64,000 nucleotides of DNA from Fontibacterium universale (GCA_965236175.1 CBDEAT010000001.1:62001-126000); one strand, 5' to 3'; shown: positions 17,872-28,559, counted from the first letter of the stretch. A program made the numbers and translations. Notes: generated by a model from the letters alone, not told the origin.

Positions 17872-19267
17872 TTTTTAAATTAACAGCAATTTCTCTAATC
17901 CAACTACTAATACTTCCTGCACCCATACAAACAATAACTTCATTTCCATAAGTATGACGTTTTATAAATCTTTCTAAATCAAATTGATTTTCTATGCATA
18001 TAACATCTTTTTTTGAACTCTTTTTAATAAGTTTAGCCAATTCATAATGATTAATATTTTTTATTGGTTTCTCACTGGCTGCATAAATAGGACATAAAAC
18101 AACTAAATCACTATCTTTAAATGCATTTGCAAATTCTTTTTTTAAAGAAGCAACTCTTGAATATCTGTGAGGCTGAAATACTGTTACAATTTTTTTGTCC
18201 TTAAAACCGGATTTAATAGCATTTAAAACCGATGTAATTTCTGTGGGATGGTGAGCATAATCATCATAAATTTCACTTCCTCTAAAATTAGTGATTTTAG
18301 TTAATCTTCTTTGTACCCCCAAAAAATTTTTTAAAGTTTTTTTTATAATATTATTTTTAATACCTAAACTTTTAGCAACTCCTATAGCAGCAGTTGCATT
18401 GAGTACATTGTGTCTGCCCAATAAATTTAATTCAATATTTTTAATATGTTCAACTTTATTATTAAGTTTTACAGATATATTAAAACACATCATTTTTCCT
18501 AAATTTTTCACATTGTAAGGATGAAGATCTGATCCATTCTCAAAACCATAAGTAATGATGTTAGACTTATTCTTATTTTTTAAAATCTTTTTTAAAAATT
18601 TATCATCAGTGCAAACAAATGATTTACCAATTAAAGGCGTCTTATTTATAAAAGTTTCAAAACTTTTATACAGATTATTAAAATTTTTATAATAATCTAA
18701 ATGCTCCTTATCAATATTACTGACTACGGAATAGGTAATTGGTATTTTTAAAAAACTACCATCAGATTCATCTGCTTCGACAACCGCCCAGTCTCCTTTT
18801 CCAAATAATGCGTTTGAATTAATTGAGTTTAATATGCCGCCATTAATAATCATTGGGTCTAGTTTTGCTTTAAATAAAAGCGTTGATATTAATGAAGTAA
18901 TTGTAGTTTTCCCATGAGCTCCACTGATAACTATATTTTTTTTTAACCTAACAATTTCAGAAAGCATCTCTACTCTCTGAATAACCGGTATTTTTTTTCT
19001 TTTTGCCTCTCTTAACTCTGGATTATCTTTGCTAATTGCAGATGAAAATACCACCAGTTTAGAATTTCCTATATTTTTTTTTGCATGATTAAAAAAAACT
19101 TTCAATCCAAGCTTTTGCAATCTTTTTATATTTTTATTATTTCTTGATGGATCGCTACCTTGAACTTTGAATCCAATATTGTGCATAATTTCGGCAATAC
19201 CACTCATGCCTATTCCTCCTATGCCAATAAAATGAACCTGATCATTAGTTGTAATTTTAAAAGTCAT
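17861..19267 (-). CDS. murC: UDP-N-acetylmuramate--L-alanine ligase
   Basis: Adds L-Ala to UDP-MurNAc. The N-terminal Rossmann motif HFIGIGGIGMSG, P-loop SGAHGKTTITS (about residue 115) and YDDYAHHPTEI are diagnostic of MurC. 468 aa. It overlaps murG by 4 bases and murB by 11. Confidence 0.96.
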   Translation of the reverse strand: MTFKITTNDQVHFIGIGGIGMSGIAEIMHNIGFKVQGSDPSRNNKNIKRLQKLGLKVFFNHAKKNIGNSKLVVFSSAISKDNPELREAKRKKIPVIQRVEMLSEIVRLKKNIVISGAHGKTTITSLISTLLFKAKLDPMIINGGILNSINSNALFGKGDWAVVEADESDGSFLKIPITYSVVSNIDKEHLDYYKNFNNLYKSFETFINKTPLIGKSFVCTDDKFLKKILKNKNKSNIITYGFENGSDLHPYNVKNLGKMMCFNISVKLNNKVEHIKNIELNLLGRHNVLNATAAIGVAKSLGIKNNIIKKTLKNFLGVQRRLTKITNFRGSEIYDDYAHHPTEITSVLNAIKSGFKDKKIVTVFQPHRYSRVASLKKEFANAFKDSDLVVLCPIYAASEKPIKNINHYELAKLIKKSSKKDVICIENQFDLERFIKRHTYGNEVIVCMGAGSISSWIREIAVNLKNEH

Positions 19268-20343
19268 GATAAAAGGTTATTAATTTCTCTTTCAAAAATT
19301 TCATTAACGTTTGTTTTAGTTAATTCTTTTAATTTGCTCTTTTTTTCAAGTAACTTTTCTTTGTTAAGGATCAGATCTTTTACTAAATCAAATAATTTTT
19401 CGCTGTTTAACTCTTGTTGATCAATAAGCCAGCAGGCGCTCATTCTAAAAAAATACTCTGCATTATAAAATTGATGATTATCTAGAGAGTCTTTAAATGG
19501 GATCGCTATAAATGGGATCTGTAAAAAAGCTAACTCTGATAATGTTGAAGAACCAGCTCTTGTAATAACTAAATCTGATAGCATCATGTATTTTTCAATA
19601 TTAGGTTCAAAATTAAAAATAGTAACATTAGAATTATTTTTATAAGTAAAATCTATTTTTGATTCCTGCTCTTTATTTCCTGCTTGATGAAAAATTCTTA
19701 TTTTTTTATTCAAACTAAATAACTTATTTAACGACTGAGGTAGTATTTTACTAAAAATTTCTGCGCCTTGACTTCCACCAATAACAAGTAAAGTAAAATC
19801 AAAATTATTATCTTTTTTAAAATCATTTTTTTCTTTTGCTGTATAAATTTGCTCTCTGATCAGTTGTCCAACAAAATTAATTTTGTCATTATTTATATTT
19901 ATGTTCTTTAATGGATATCCAGTAAATATTTTTACCGAGCTATTTAAAAAGAATTTATTAACTCTTCCGACTACAGAGTTTGTTTCATAAATAATAAATT
20001 TTTTTTTGAGTAATTTTGCTGCTAACAAAATAGGAAAAGAAGCGTAACCTCCTGAGCCGATAATTAATTGTGGTTTTTTAAATAAAAGAAAAAAAATTGA
20101 ATATAAAAATGAAATAAATATTAAAAATAATGAATAAATTAATCCTAAACCTTTTTTTCCAGTAGGAGTTTTTACATTAATAAATGTAATATTTCTTAAA
20201 TTGAGATTATTTATAAATCTCTTCGCTCTATAATCAGTAATAAGATCTACATTAAAATTTTTTTTTTCTAAATATTGAGCAAGTGATATGGCTGGAAATA
20301 TATGTCCACCAGTCCCACCTGTGCAGATTAAAATCTTTTTCAT
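19264..20343 (-). CDS. murG: UDP-N-acetylglucosamine--undecaprenyl-pyrophosphoryl-MurNAc-pentapeptide transferase
   Basis: GT28 glycosyltransferase forming lipid II from lipid I at the inner face of the membrane. N-terminal glycine motif CTGGTGGHIFPA, second glycine-rich motif VIGGSQGAE and donor-site motif ITRAGSSTLSELA are present. 359 aa. It overlaps ftsW by 1 base and murC by 4. Confidence 0.95.
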   Translation of the reverse strand: MKKILICTGGTGGHIFPAISLAQYLEKKNFNVDLITDYRAKRFINNLNLRNITFINVKTPTGKKGLGLIYSLFLIFISFLYSIFFLLFKKPQLIIGSGGYASFPILLAAKLLKKKFIIYETNSVVGRVNKFFLNSSVKIFTGYPLKNININNDKINFVGQLIREQIYTAKEKNDFKKDNNFDFTLLVIGGSQGAEIFSKILPQSLNKLFSLNKKIRIFHQAGNKEQESKIDFTYKNNSNVTIFNFEPNIEKYMMLSDLVITRAGSSTLSELAFLQIPFIAIPFKDSLDNHQFYNAEYFFRMSACWLIDQQELNSEKLFDLVKDLILNKEKLLEKKSKLKELTKTNVNEIFEREINNLLS

Positions 20344-21467
20344 TAAGATAATTTTTTCTTAGTAAAACAAAGTAATATTCCAAATATTATTGCACAGCCA
20401 ATCATCGATGATCCTCCATAACTTATAAATGGAAAGGTCATTCCTTTGTTTGGAAGAATATTTAAAGTAACTCCTAAGTTAATAATAGATTGTAAATAAA
20501 CCAAACAGGACAAACCTATTAACACTAATTTTCTAAATGGATTGTTTTCACTATTAAATTGAGAAAAAACTCTTAAAAAAATAAAAGTTATTATTAAAAA
20601 TATTATTAATATCATCAAAATACCAAACTCTTCTCCAATCACTGCTAAGACAAAGTCAGTATGTGCCTCTGGAACTCTCTCTTTCAATATCCCTTCGCCT
20701 ATTCCTCTTCCTGTAAATCCACCTTGTTTTATTGCCTCTAATGCTTTTTGTGTTTGCAAATTATCTCCTTTATTAGGATCAATAAAAGTTCTTAACCTTC
20801 TAAAAATATAAGAAAACCTCTCGCTAAATAATAATATTGCTGATGCGATGCCTAAAAAAATTGCAGAACCTAAAGAAATAAGAAGAACAATGCTTACTCC
20901 AGAAACAAATATTAAAATTAACCAAACTGAAAAAATTAATAAACTTTGGCCAACATCAGGCTGATTAAGTAATAATAATAAAGAGAAAAATAACACACAA
21001 AAACTATAAAAAATTCTTAATTTAAGTTCTCCTATCTGTGAATTAGAAATAATTAAAGAGCACAATAAAACAAAAAAAGGTTTATAAATTTCAACTGGTT
21101 GAAATCTAAAAAAAATTAAATTTATCCATCTTTTAGAACCTTTAACTTCCACTCCAAAAATTAAGACAGATAACAATAAAAAAGAGGTAATAATAAAACC
21201 TAAAATACAATATTTCTCTATTTGCTTTGCGTCCAATAAAGATAAAGAAGCTAAAATTAAGAAACTAATAAATGCAAATAAAATATGCTTTGCAATTAAA
21301 AGATAATCTGTCTTGTATATTTTTTCTGAAGCAATATTAGAAGTGGAAGTATAAGCAAAAAATATTCCTAAAAATATTAAAGAAATTATTAAAATAAAAA
21401 GTAGTTTATCAATATTTCTCCACCACAGAGCAAGTTGATTTGTGTTGGTTCTGCCAAAATTAATCAT
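20343..21467 (-). CDS. ftsW: Septal peptidoglycan glycosyltransferase FtsW
   Basis: SEDS-family polytopic membrane protein (374 aa, about ten hydrophobic segments) that polymerises septal glycan with FtsI. SEDS motifs are visible: KGSKRWINL, the loop after RRLRTFIDP, GEGILKERVPEAHTDFVLAVIGEEFG and the end motif GMTFPFISYGGSSM. It sits between murD and murG, the position expected for ftsW rather than rodA. Confidence 0.95.
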   Translation of the reverse strand: MINFGRTNTNQLALWWRNIDKLLFILIISLIFLGIFFAYTSTSNIASEKIYKTDYLLIAKHILFAFISFLILASLSLLDAKQIEKYCILGFIITSFLLLSVLIFGVEVKGSKRWINLIFFRFQPVEIYKPFFVLLCSLIISNSQIGELKLRIFYSFCVLFFSLLLLLNQPDVGQSLLIFSVWLILIFVSGVSIVLLISLGSAIFLGIASAILLFSERFSYIFRRLRTFIDPNKGDNLQTQKALEAIKQGGFTGRGIGEGILKERVPEAHTDFVLAVIGEEFGILMILIIFLIITFIFLRVFSQFNSENNPFRKLVLIGLSCLVYLQSIINLGVTLNILPNKGMTFPFISYGGSSMIGCAIIFGILLCFTKKKLS

Positions 21468-22765
21468 GAATATTTTTTTACCAACTGTTTAAAAGTATTA
21501 CCTCGATGTTCAAAATTTTTATATTGATCAAAAGAAGCAGCTGAAGGGCTTAATAATATAACTTGTTTTAAATTAGGGTGATTTTTGGCCTCTCTTAAAG
21601 CTGATAAAAATGCGTTCTCAAGAGAGTAACTAATATTACATTTTACAGTATTTTTAATTTGTTTTAGAAAAAAATTTATATTTCGTCCTATAATATAAGC
21701 TCTCAATATAGATTTCTTATATTTATGAACCATTATCTTGTCTTTTGCTTTAGGAAGCCCCCCAACTATCCAGTGAATGTTTTTATAATTATTTAAAGCT
21801 ACCTCGGTTGATGAAAAATTTGTTGCCTTAGAATCGTTTATAAAAGTCAAATTATTTTTTGTTTTTATAATTTCTTGTCTATGTGGAAGTCCTTTAAAAT
21901 TTTTAATTGTTTTTAAATAAATATTTTTTGAAATTTTAAACAATTTTGCAATTTGCAATGCAATATAAAGACAATTTTTAAAATGAAGTCCTTTTAGCGG
22001 AGGGCTAATTAAATCATCTTTAATATTGTGATTAATATTTTTTCTAATTAATTCAATATTTCTTTGATTGTATTTTTCAGACTTTAAAACTTTAAATATT
22101 TTAGATTCTTTGTCATTACTCAAATCTAAAAAGCCAATGCCTCTTTTTGTTAATCCTTTAAAAATTCTAAGCTTAGCTGAAATATATTTATTAAAACTTT
22201 CGTGTCTCTCGATATGGTCTGGGCTAACATTTAATAAAATTGAAACGGAGCTTGGCAAACGCCCTGAGTAGTCTAACTGATAGGATGAGAGTTCTAGTAC
22301 AAAAATTGCCGATTTTTCTTTGTATGGCAAATGCATAACCGGAGTTCCGTAATTTCCTCCTATATAAACTTTCTTTTTTGAATTTTTTAACAAATCATAG
22401 ATTAATTTTGACATGGTAGATTTACCATTAGTACCTGTTACCATAATTACTTTTTGATCTTTAATGGAGCTGCAAAACAAATCTAGATCAGTAATAATTC
22501 TGTTTTTATTTTTCTGAAAAAAAAATTTTTTTGGATGAGTATAAATGTTAATTCCTGGAGATATGACTATAAAATCATAACTATTTTTAAACCAATTTTT
22601 GCTTACTCGATATTTATTCTTAAATTTTTCTCTTAATTTTTTGTTATCATCCCAGCATTCGATGTTAGCCTTATTTTTTTTTAATTGAGATAAAGTTGCA
22701 TCACCGCTAATACCAAGACCAAAAACTAAAAATTTTTTTTGGCTACACTGTTCTAGTGAGAGCAT
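21464..22765 (-). CDS. murD: UDP-N-acetylmuramoylalanine--D-glutamate ligase
   Basis: Adds D-Glu to UDP-MurNAc-L-Ala. N-terminal VFGLGISGDATL, P-loop MVTGTNGKSTMSKL (about residue 112), LELSSYQL, HRQEII and NDSKATN are diagnostic of MurD. 433 aa. Overlaps mraY by 1 base and ftsW by 4. Confidence 0.95.
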   Translation of the reverse strand: MLSLEQCSQKKFLVFGLGISGDATLSQLKKNKANIECWDDNKKLREKFKNKYRVSKNWFKNSYDFIVISPGINIYTHPKKFFFQKNKNRIITDLDLFCSSIKDQKVIMVTGTNGKSTMSKLIYDLLKNSKKKVYIGGNYGTPVMHLPYKEKSAIFVLELSSYQLDYSGRLPSSVSILLNVSPDHIERHESFNKYISAKLRIFKGLTKRGIGFLDLSNDKESKIFKVLKSEKYNQRNIELIRKNINHNIKDDLISPPLKGLHFKNCLYIALQIAKLFKISKNIYLKTIKNFKGLPHRQEIIKTKNNLTFINDSKATNFSSTEVALNNYKNIHWIVGGLPKAKDKIMVHKYKKSILRAYIIGRNINFFLKQIKNTVKCNISYSLENAFLSALREAKNHPNLKQVILLSPSAASFDQYKNFEHRGNTFKQLVKKYS

Positions 22766-23853
22766 TATCTTAATTTAAGAGATGCAAGACCTACTAAAGC
22801 AAAGACTATCGCTATAATCCAAAATCGAATCACAACTGTAGATTCACTCCAACCTTTTTTTTCAAAATGATGGTGCAGTGGTGCCATTTGAAAAACTCTT
22901 TTTCCCGTTAATTTAAAAGACGCAACTTGTATAATAACTGACAAAGATTCTAGCACAAAGAGTCCGCTCACAATCGCCAAAACTATTTCATGTTTAGTTA
23001 TAATTCCAATTGCTCCAAGTGCTGCGCCTAAAGATAAAGAACCTGTGTCTCCCATAAAAACTTTTGCTGGGGGAGAATTAAACCATAAAAAACCTAGGCC
23101 CGCTCCTATCATTGCCCCTAAAAAAATACAGATTTCACCTGTATTTTTAATATAAGCTAATTGAAGATATTTTGAAAAAATAATATTACCAGAAACATAA
23201 GCTATAAATGCAAAAGTTAGCGCAACAAGAATTACTGGAACAATTGCAAGTCCATCTAGGCCATCTGTTAAATTAACAGCATTGGACGATCCAACAATAA
23301 CTACTAAACCAAATATAAAATAAAAAATTCCAATATTTAAGACAAAATTCTTAAATAATGGAAAATAAATTTTATAATTTAATTCCGGCTCAGTATTTAA
23401 AATTATTAAATATATAACAATTGTACCGCTTAAAATTTGCAAAAATAATTTTAATTTAGCACTAATACCTTTAGAATTATTTTTTATAACTTTTAGATAA
23501 TCGTCAACAAAACCAATTGCTCCAAAGCTTAATAAACAAAAAATTAATATTAAAACATATTTATTTGTTAGATCGGCCCATAACAAAGTTGAAAATAAGA
23601 TGCTTAAAATAATTATTAACCCTCCCATAGTAGGAGTGCCTGATTTTTTTATAATGTGCGATAAAGGGCCATCATTGCGGATAGGCTGACCATGCTTTTG
23701 AAATGTTTTTAACTTAGCAATTAAGCTCTCTCCAATTAAAAGTACAAATGTTAACGAAGTGGCAACCGAAATTCCAGTTCTGAAGGTAATATATTTAAAA
23801 ACATTAAAAACACTAACTTCAGAAGAAAAATATTTAAAAAAAAAATAAAGCAT
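22765..23853 (-). CDS. mraY: Phospho-N-acetylmuramoyl-pentapeptide transferase
   Basis: Integral membrane enzyme that forms lipid I from UDP-MurNAc-pentapeptide and undecaprenyl phosphate. Conserved segments include GTPTMGGL, the Asp pair in GFVDDYLK, NAVNLTDGLDGLA and the cytoplasmic MAPLHHHFEKKGWSE loop. About ten hydrophobic segments in 362 aa, the normal length. One-base overlap with murD and 2 bases after murF. Confidence 0.97.
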   Translation of the reverse strand: MLYFFFKYFSSEVSVFNVFKYITFRTGISVATSLTFVLLIGESLIAKLKTFQKHGQPIRNDGPLSHIIKKSGTPTMGGLIIILSILFSTLLWADLTNKYVLILIFCLLSFGAIGFVDDYLKVIKNNSKGISAKLKLFLQILSGTIVIYLIILNTEPELNYKIYFPLFKNFVLNIGIFYFIFGLVVIVGSSNAVNLTDGLDGLAIVPVILVALTFAFIAYVSGNIIFSKYLQLAYIKNTGEICIFLGAMIGAGLGFLWFNSPPAKVFMGDTGSLSLGAALGAIGIITKHEIVLAIVSGLFVLESLSVIIQVASFKLTGKRVFQMAPLHHHFEKKGWSESTVVIRFWIIAIVFALVGLASLKLR

Positions 23854-23855
23854 TA

Positions 23856-25202
23856 TTAAAATTTCTTAAAAAAATTAAACAAACCAATTCTATTTGATGA
23901 TTTGACTAACAAAATATCATTATTCTCTAAAAGATTGAAAATATTTTCTTTAAGAAAACTAATGTTTTTAACCAATAACCCTTTTTTACTATGATTTAGC
24001 TTTTGATAAGTATGTCTGACTTCCGAACCCACGCAAAAAACTTTGTCTATATTAGTTTTGTTTAATATTTTTGCTGCTTGCTGATGGTAATATTTTGATT
24101 TTTTTCCAAGCTCCAACATATCGCCAATAATTACAATTTTTCTCTGCTTATTTTTTTTTCTTAATGAAAAATTATAGATTGCCTCATTGAGAGATGCTGG
24201 ATTAGAGTTGTAACTATCATTAACTAAAAGAATCTTTTTGTTTTTAATTTTAATATTTTTTTCATTTCCTCTGCCTTCTGGAATCTTAAAATTATTAAAG
24301 TTATTCTTTAACAAGTTTATATTATGATTTAAGTAATAATGAACACATAATGTTGCTGCAATATTATATAAATAAGATTTATTGAAATTATTTATTTTAA
24401 AATTAATTATTTTATTCTTTATTTTAAAAAATACTTTTGCTGAACTTTTTCTAATCTGAATATCGGATTTTGAAAAACCAAAGGTTAGTATTTTAATATT
24501 TTTCTTATCTGCAATACTTTTTAAAGAATTAAAAAATTTATCATCCTTATTTAAAATAATGACTCCATTTTGAGAAATGCCATTCATAATTTCTGCTTTC
24601 GCTTTACAGATCCCATAAATATTTTTAAAATTTTCTAAATGTGCTGGACCAATATTAGTTATGATCGCAATATGTGGCTTTACTAAATTAACAAGGTTGT
24701 CAATTTCGCCTTTTGAACTCATTCCCAGTTCAAAGATTCCATATTTATTATCAGAACTTAAATTAGCTAAGGAATAAGGAACTCCATAATGATTATTAAA
24801 AGATTTTGGCGAGCAGTGCGTTTTTCCAACTTTGCTTAATGAACTATTTAATAAATTTTTTAATGAGGTTTTTCCACAGCTACCAGTTATGGCTATAATC
24901 TTTGCTTCGCTTCTTTGTCTTGCATAAGAAGCTAAATTTCTTAAATTCTCTAAAGTATTTTTAGTCCTTATTGATCTTTGATTTTTAGGTCCTTTGCTAG
25001 TGATAGATAAATTATTTTTATTTTTTAATACTGCTTTAACATATCGATGACCGTCGTCATTTTCCCCTTTTATTGCAAAAAAAATTCCTCTATTTGAAAC
25101 TTCTCTACTATCTATTGCAACTTTATTAAAAAATAACTTTTTATTTATATTTGCATTAAAAACAGCATTAATTTCTTCGCTTGTATAAAGCTTGGTTGTC
25201 AT
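23856..25202 (-). CDS. murF: UDP-N-acetylmuramoyl-tripeptide--D-alanyl-D-alanine ligase
   Basis: Adds D-Ala-D-Ala to the UDP-MurNAc-tripeptide. The DSR..GIFFAIKG region, P-loop ITGSCGKTSLKNLL (about residue 107), the FNNHYGVP motif and ILVNDSYNSNPASL are typical of MurF. 448 aa. It lies 1 base downstream of murE. Confidence 0.95.
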   Translation of the reverse strand: MTTKLYTSEEINAVFNANINKKLFFNKVAIDSREVSNRGIFFAIKGENDDGHRYVKAVLKNKNNLSITSKGPKNQRSIRTKNTLENLRNLASYARQRSEAKIIAITGSCGKTSLKNLLNSSLSKVGKTHCSPKSFNNHYGVPYSLANLSSDNKYGIFELGMSSKGEIDNLVNLVKPHIAIITNIGPAHLENFKNIYGICKAKAEIMNGISQNGVIILNKDDKFFNSLKSIADKKNIKILTFGFSKSDIQIRKSSAKVFFKIKNKIINFKINNFNKSYLYNIAATLCVHYYLNHNINLLKNNFNNFKIPEGRGNEKNIKIKNKKILLVNDSYNSNPASLNEAIYNFSLRKKNKQRKIVIIGDMLELGKKSKYYHQQAAKILNKTNIDKVFCVGSEVRHTYQKLNHSKKGLLVKNISFLKENIFNLLENNDILLVKSSNRIGLFNFFKKF

Positions 25203-25203
25203 T

Positions 25204-26604
25204 TTATTTTAAAAAAATTTTCGATACTTTTTGATCTGAAAAGTATTTCTTTTTATTATTTATAACTTGATAATTTTCATGACCCTTTCCAGCAATCAAT
25301 AAAATACTATCAGTTTTAAGATTCTTAATAGCAGATTTAATTGCTGTTTTTCTATCTAATATAACCTTTGATCTTGAGCACCCTTTTTTAATTTGCTTAA
25401 TAATAGAAATAGGATTTTCAGATCTGGGGTTATCATTTGTTAGATATATTTTAGAAGCGAATTGTTTAGCTATTTTGCCCATTTTGTATCTTTTCCCTTT
25501 ATCTCGATCACCGCCGCAACCAAATACAACATCTACTTTTTTATTAAACTGCTTTGCCAATGTTTGAAGACTCTTTTTTAAAGCATCTGGGGTATGAGCG
25601 TAATCAACTACTACTGCCGATTTTTTTTTATTGCCCACATACTGCATTCGACCAGCTGCAGATCTTATCTTTGATAAAGTGCTAATAATTTTATCTGAAT
25701 TTTTAATAGATAAATACGACGCTAACATTGCAGCAAATAAATTTTTAATTTGAAAGTCTCCTATTAGATCTAATCTAATATTATAAATTTTATTTAAAAA
25801 ATTAAATTTTATTATTTGTTGTTTTCCAAAAAAATAATGAGAAATTAATTTAATTGTATTTCCTCTGGATCCAAAAGATAAAATTTTTATTTTTCTTTTT
25901 TTACAAATTTTATCTAGCGCAAAATACTCAGGTATATCCGTGTCTATAATAGCATAAGAATTTTTTTTTAATAAAGAACTAAAAAGATAAAGTTTAGCTT
26001 TTAAATAATTTTTTAAATTTTTATGATAATCTAAATGGTCTTGTGTAAAATTTGTAAAAATTCCCGCCTTAAAATTAATACTATCTAATCTATTTTGATG
26101 GAGTCCATGGCTAGAGGCTTCTAAACACACATTATCAATTTTATTTTTTTTTAAAAAATTTAATTCTTTATGAATTGTAATGACATCGGGAGTTGTAAGA
26201 TTTGTTTTTTTAAATTTATTTTTATAAAAAATACCAAGCGTTCCAATAGATGCTGAATTTATTTTAAGATTTTTTAAAATCTGAAAATAAAAATGAGCAA
26301 CCGATGATTTTCCATTTGTTCCAGTAACTGCAATTATATTATTTGGTTTTTCTTTATATTTTATAGAACAAGCTTCTGCTAAAAATTTTCTAACGTTTTT
26401 TACTATTAAATAATTCTTATTTTTTATATTTTTACTTGTAACAACTTTAAAAGCACCTCTTGATAAAGCTTCTGTCGAATATAAATTTCCAGATTGTTTT
26501 GAACCATCAATTGCAAAAAAAATATCATTTTTATTTACTTTTTTTGAATTGATAGAAAAATTTCTATTTTGATATTTTAAAAATTTAATTTTTTTACTTA
26601 ACAT
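25204..26604 (-). CDS. murE: UDP-N-acetylmuramoyl-L-alanyl-D-glutamate--2,6-diaminopimelate ligase
   Basis: Adds the third residue of the stem peptide. P-loop VTGTNGKSSVAHF (about residue 93), SSHGLHQNR and VVDYAHTPDAL are present. The DNPRSENP motif marks the meso-diaminopimelate-specific form, so the wall is meso-DAP type. I chose the ATG at 26604 (466 aa); an in-frame TTG three codons upstream is possible but lies deeper in ftsI. Overlap with ftsI is 11 bases. Confidence 0.95.
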   Translation of the reverse strand: MLSKKIKFLKYQNRNFSINSKKVNKNDIFFAIDGSKQSGNLYSTEALSRGAFKVVTSKNIKNKNYLIVKNVRKFLAEACSIKYKEKPNNIIAVTGTNGKSSVAHFYFQILKNLKINSASIGTLGIFYKNKFKKTNLTTPDVITIHKELNFLKKNKIDNVCLEASSHGLHQNRLDSINFKAGIFTNFTQDHLDYHKNLKNYLKAKLYLFSSLLKKNSYAIIDTDIPEYFALDKICKKRKIKILSFGSRGNTIKLISHYFFGKQQIIKFNFLNKIYNIRLDLIGDFQIKNLFAAMLASYLSIKNSDKIISTLSKIRSAAGRMQYVGNKKKSAVVVDYAHTPDALKKSLQTLAKQFNKKVDVVFGCGGDRDKGKRYKMGKIAKQFASKIYLTNDNPRSENPISIIKQIKKGCSRSKVILDRKTAIKSAIKNLKTDSILLIAGKGHENYQVINNKKKYFSDQKVSKIFLK

Positions 26605-28300
26605 TAAGAGCAATATTATAATTTTTTGAAGCTAAAATAGGTCCAATTCTTTTTATAATAGTACCGGCTGTAGGAACAGCATTCCATCCTGAATCTGATT
26701 TAAAAAAACCTTTGCTAGGAATAGCTTTTGGCTCGTCAATCATAACCAACAATAAATACTCTGGTTTTTCCTCAGGATATGCTGAGACAAAAACAGTCAT
26801 AACATCTTTAGAATACCCTTTTGATGTTTTAGAAACTTTAACAGCAGTTCCTGTTTTTCCTATAACTGAATAGCCATTTACATCTGCTCTTTTTGCCGTA
26901 CCTTGCATAGGATCATCTTTGTCGACTACTTTTCTAAGCATTTTAACCATTTTTTTACTTGTTTCTTCGCTAATAACTCTTTCTTTTTTTGTATTCTGAT
27001 TTTGTTTTACTAAAGTTGGATAAATTTTATACCCGCCATTTACTAGCGATGCATAAGCTGATGCCAATTGAATTGGTGTAGTGCTAATTCCATGACCATA
27101 GGAAGCTGTTGCTAAAGTACAGTTGTCCCATTTCATTGGTAAAGACTTTCCTTTTTCTGGAAGTTCAACTGATGTTTTTTCAAATATTCCAAGTTTGGTT
27201 AAAAAATTTTTATGATTTTCAATTCCAATTTTTTCTATTATTTTTACTGTTCCTATATTCGATGATTTTACTAAAATTTCTGTAGTAGTTAGATCTCTTT
27301 TTAAATTTTTATCGTGTTCATTAATGGGCAGAGAGGTACCACAATTATATACTTGTTTTTCTAGATTTTTAAATAAAGTGTTTTCATCAATAAGTTTTAA
27401 TTCTAATGCATTAGCAATAGTCAAAGCTTTAAATACTGACCCTAACTCGTAAACGCCAAGAGTTATTTTATTTAAATATTTCTCGTCGTTAACTAATGTT
27501 CTTCTGTTAATGTCAAAATCGGGCAAGGAGACTAAGGATATTATTTCTCCAGAATTAACGTTCATTAGAAGTGATGCAGCACCTCTTGCTGAATAATCTG
27601 CAATAGCTTTTTCTAGTGCATCTCTTACTTGCGATTGTATCACCGTATCTAATGTAATTTGAAAAGAATTGTCAGAAAATTTTGTATTTAGAATCTGATT
27701 GTTAAAATGATTTTCAACACCCGAGATTCCTTTGTTATCTTCATCTGTTTGACCTAGTACATGGCTAAATAAATTTCTCTGCGGATAGATTCTAACCTGT
27801 CTTCTACTTAGTTCAATTGCAGGCTCTCCTAACATGATCGCCTTTTTATACTCAATATGATCAAGTTTTTTTTTAAGTACTAATCTTTTTTTTTCTATGC
27901 TTTCTTTTTGAATTTCATTTACATTTAATCCTGGAAATTGAGATTTTAATTTAATTAAAAGTTGAGGTAAATTATTTGTCTTATCTACTTTTAAAACAAG
28001 ATCATAAATATCAATATTTTTTGCTATCAATAAGTTTGTTCTATCAATGATATCTCTTCTTTGATTGTAGTCTTTGTCTGTAATAAAATCGTCGAAATTA
28101 ATTTCATTACTTCTGTTAATGCCAAGGTACAAAAGCTTTAATAAAATTATCAAAAATACAAAGAAAAAAATTTTAAATACAAAATTTGCTCTTGAATTAA
28201 ATAAGGAATAGCTACTATTAATATTATTTTTATTATCGTCATTAATAAAATTCTGAAAATAAAAACTTTTTTGCTTATTATTATTTAATTTATTTTTCAT
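26594..28300 (-). CDS. ftsI: Septal peptidoglycan transpeptidase FtsI (PBP3)
   Basis: Class B penicillin-binding protein cross-linking septal peptidoglycan. An Asn/Lys-rich cytoplasmic tail (residues 1-40) precedes one membrane segment (about 42-60), then the dimerisation domain and the transpeptidase domain. Catalytic motifs: SxxK as GSVFKAL, SxN as KSSNIGT, KTG as GKTGTAVK. 568 aa. It overlaps murE by 11 bases and ftsL by 11. The N-tail is much more Asn-rich than the rest of the protein, which may only reflect A/T bias. Confidence 0.95.
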   Translation of the reverse strand: MKNKLNNNKQKSFYFQNFINDDNKNNINSSYSLFNSRANFVFKIFFFVFLIILLKLLYLGINRSNEINFDDFITDKDYNQRRDIIDRTNLLIAKNIDIYDLVLKVDKTNNLPQLLIKLKSQFPGLNVNEIQKESIEKKRLVLKKKLDHIEYKKAIMLGEPAIELSRRQVRIYPQRNLFSHVLGQTDEDNKGISGVENHFNNQILNTKFSDNSFQITLDTVIQSQVRDALEKAIADYSARGAASLLMNVNSGEIISLVSLPDFDINRRTLVNDEKYLNKITLGVYELGSVFKALTIANALELKLIDENTLFKNLEKQVYNCGTSLPINEHDKNLKRDLTTTEILVKSSNIGTVKIIEKIGIENHKNFLTKLGIFEKTSVELPEKGKSLPMKWDNCTLATASYGHGISTTPIQLASAYASLVNGGYKIYPTLVKQNQNTKKERVISEETSKKMVKMLRKVVDKDDPMQGTAKRADVNGYSVIGKTGTAVKVSKTSKGYSKDVMTVFVSAYPEEKPEYLLLVMIDEPKAIPSKGFFKSDSGWNAVPTAGTIIKRIGPILASKNYNIALNVK

Positions 28301-28559
28301 TTAAATATTTAAAATTAGTTTTATCCATTTCAATGTAGTCTGGAGATAAATGCAGTTTAGCTAATTTTTTTACTCTTTCTGGAGCAGCAAGATAATTATT
28401 TTCTAACTTTTCATTCTTTAATTTTTCAACTAAATCAGTCTGCTCTTGCTTTAACTTTAATATTTCTTTTTCAATATCACGTGTTTTGTTCTTAATATAA
28501 GACACGCATATTGTTCCGAAAATGACGATAAAAACTACGATTGATATTTTTTTACGCAT
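28290..28559 (-). CDS. ftsL: FtsL-like cell division protein
   Basis: 89-aa bitopic protein with a membrane segment at residues 4-21 followed by a coiled-coil-like stretch rich in Glu, Lys and Leu (about residues 27-55). The sequence is poorly conserved. The call rests on size, topology and position between rsmH and ftsI, where ftsL always sits, overlapping rsmH by 8 bases and ftsI by 11. It would recruit FtsQ, FtsB, FtsW and FtsI to the septum. Confidence 0.8.
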   Translation of the reverse strand: MRKKISIVVFIVIFGTICVSYIKNKTRDIEKEILKLKQEQTDLVEKLKNEKLENNYLAAPERVKKLAKLHLSPDYIEMDKTNFKYLNEK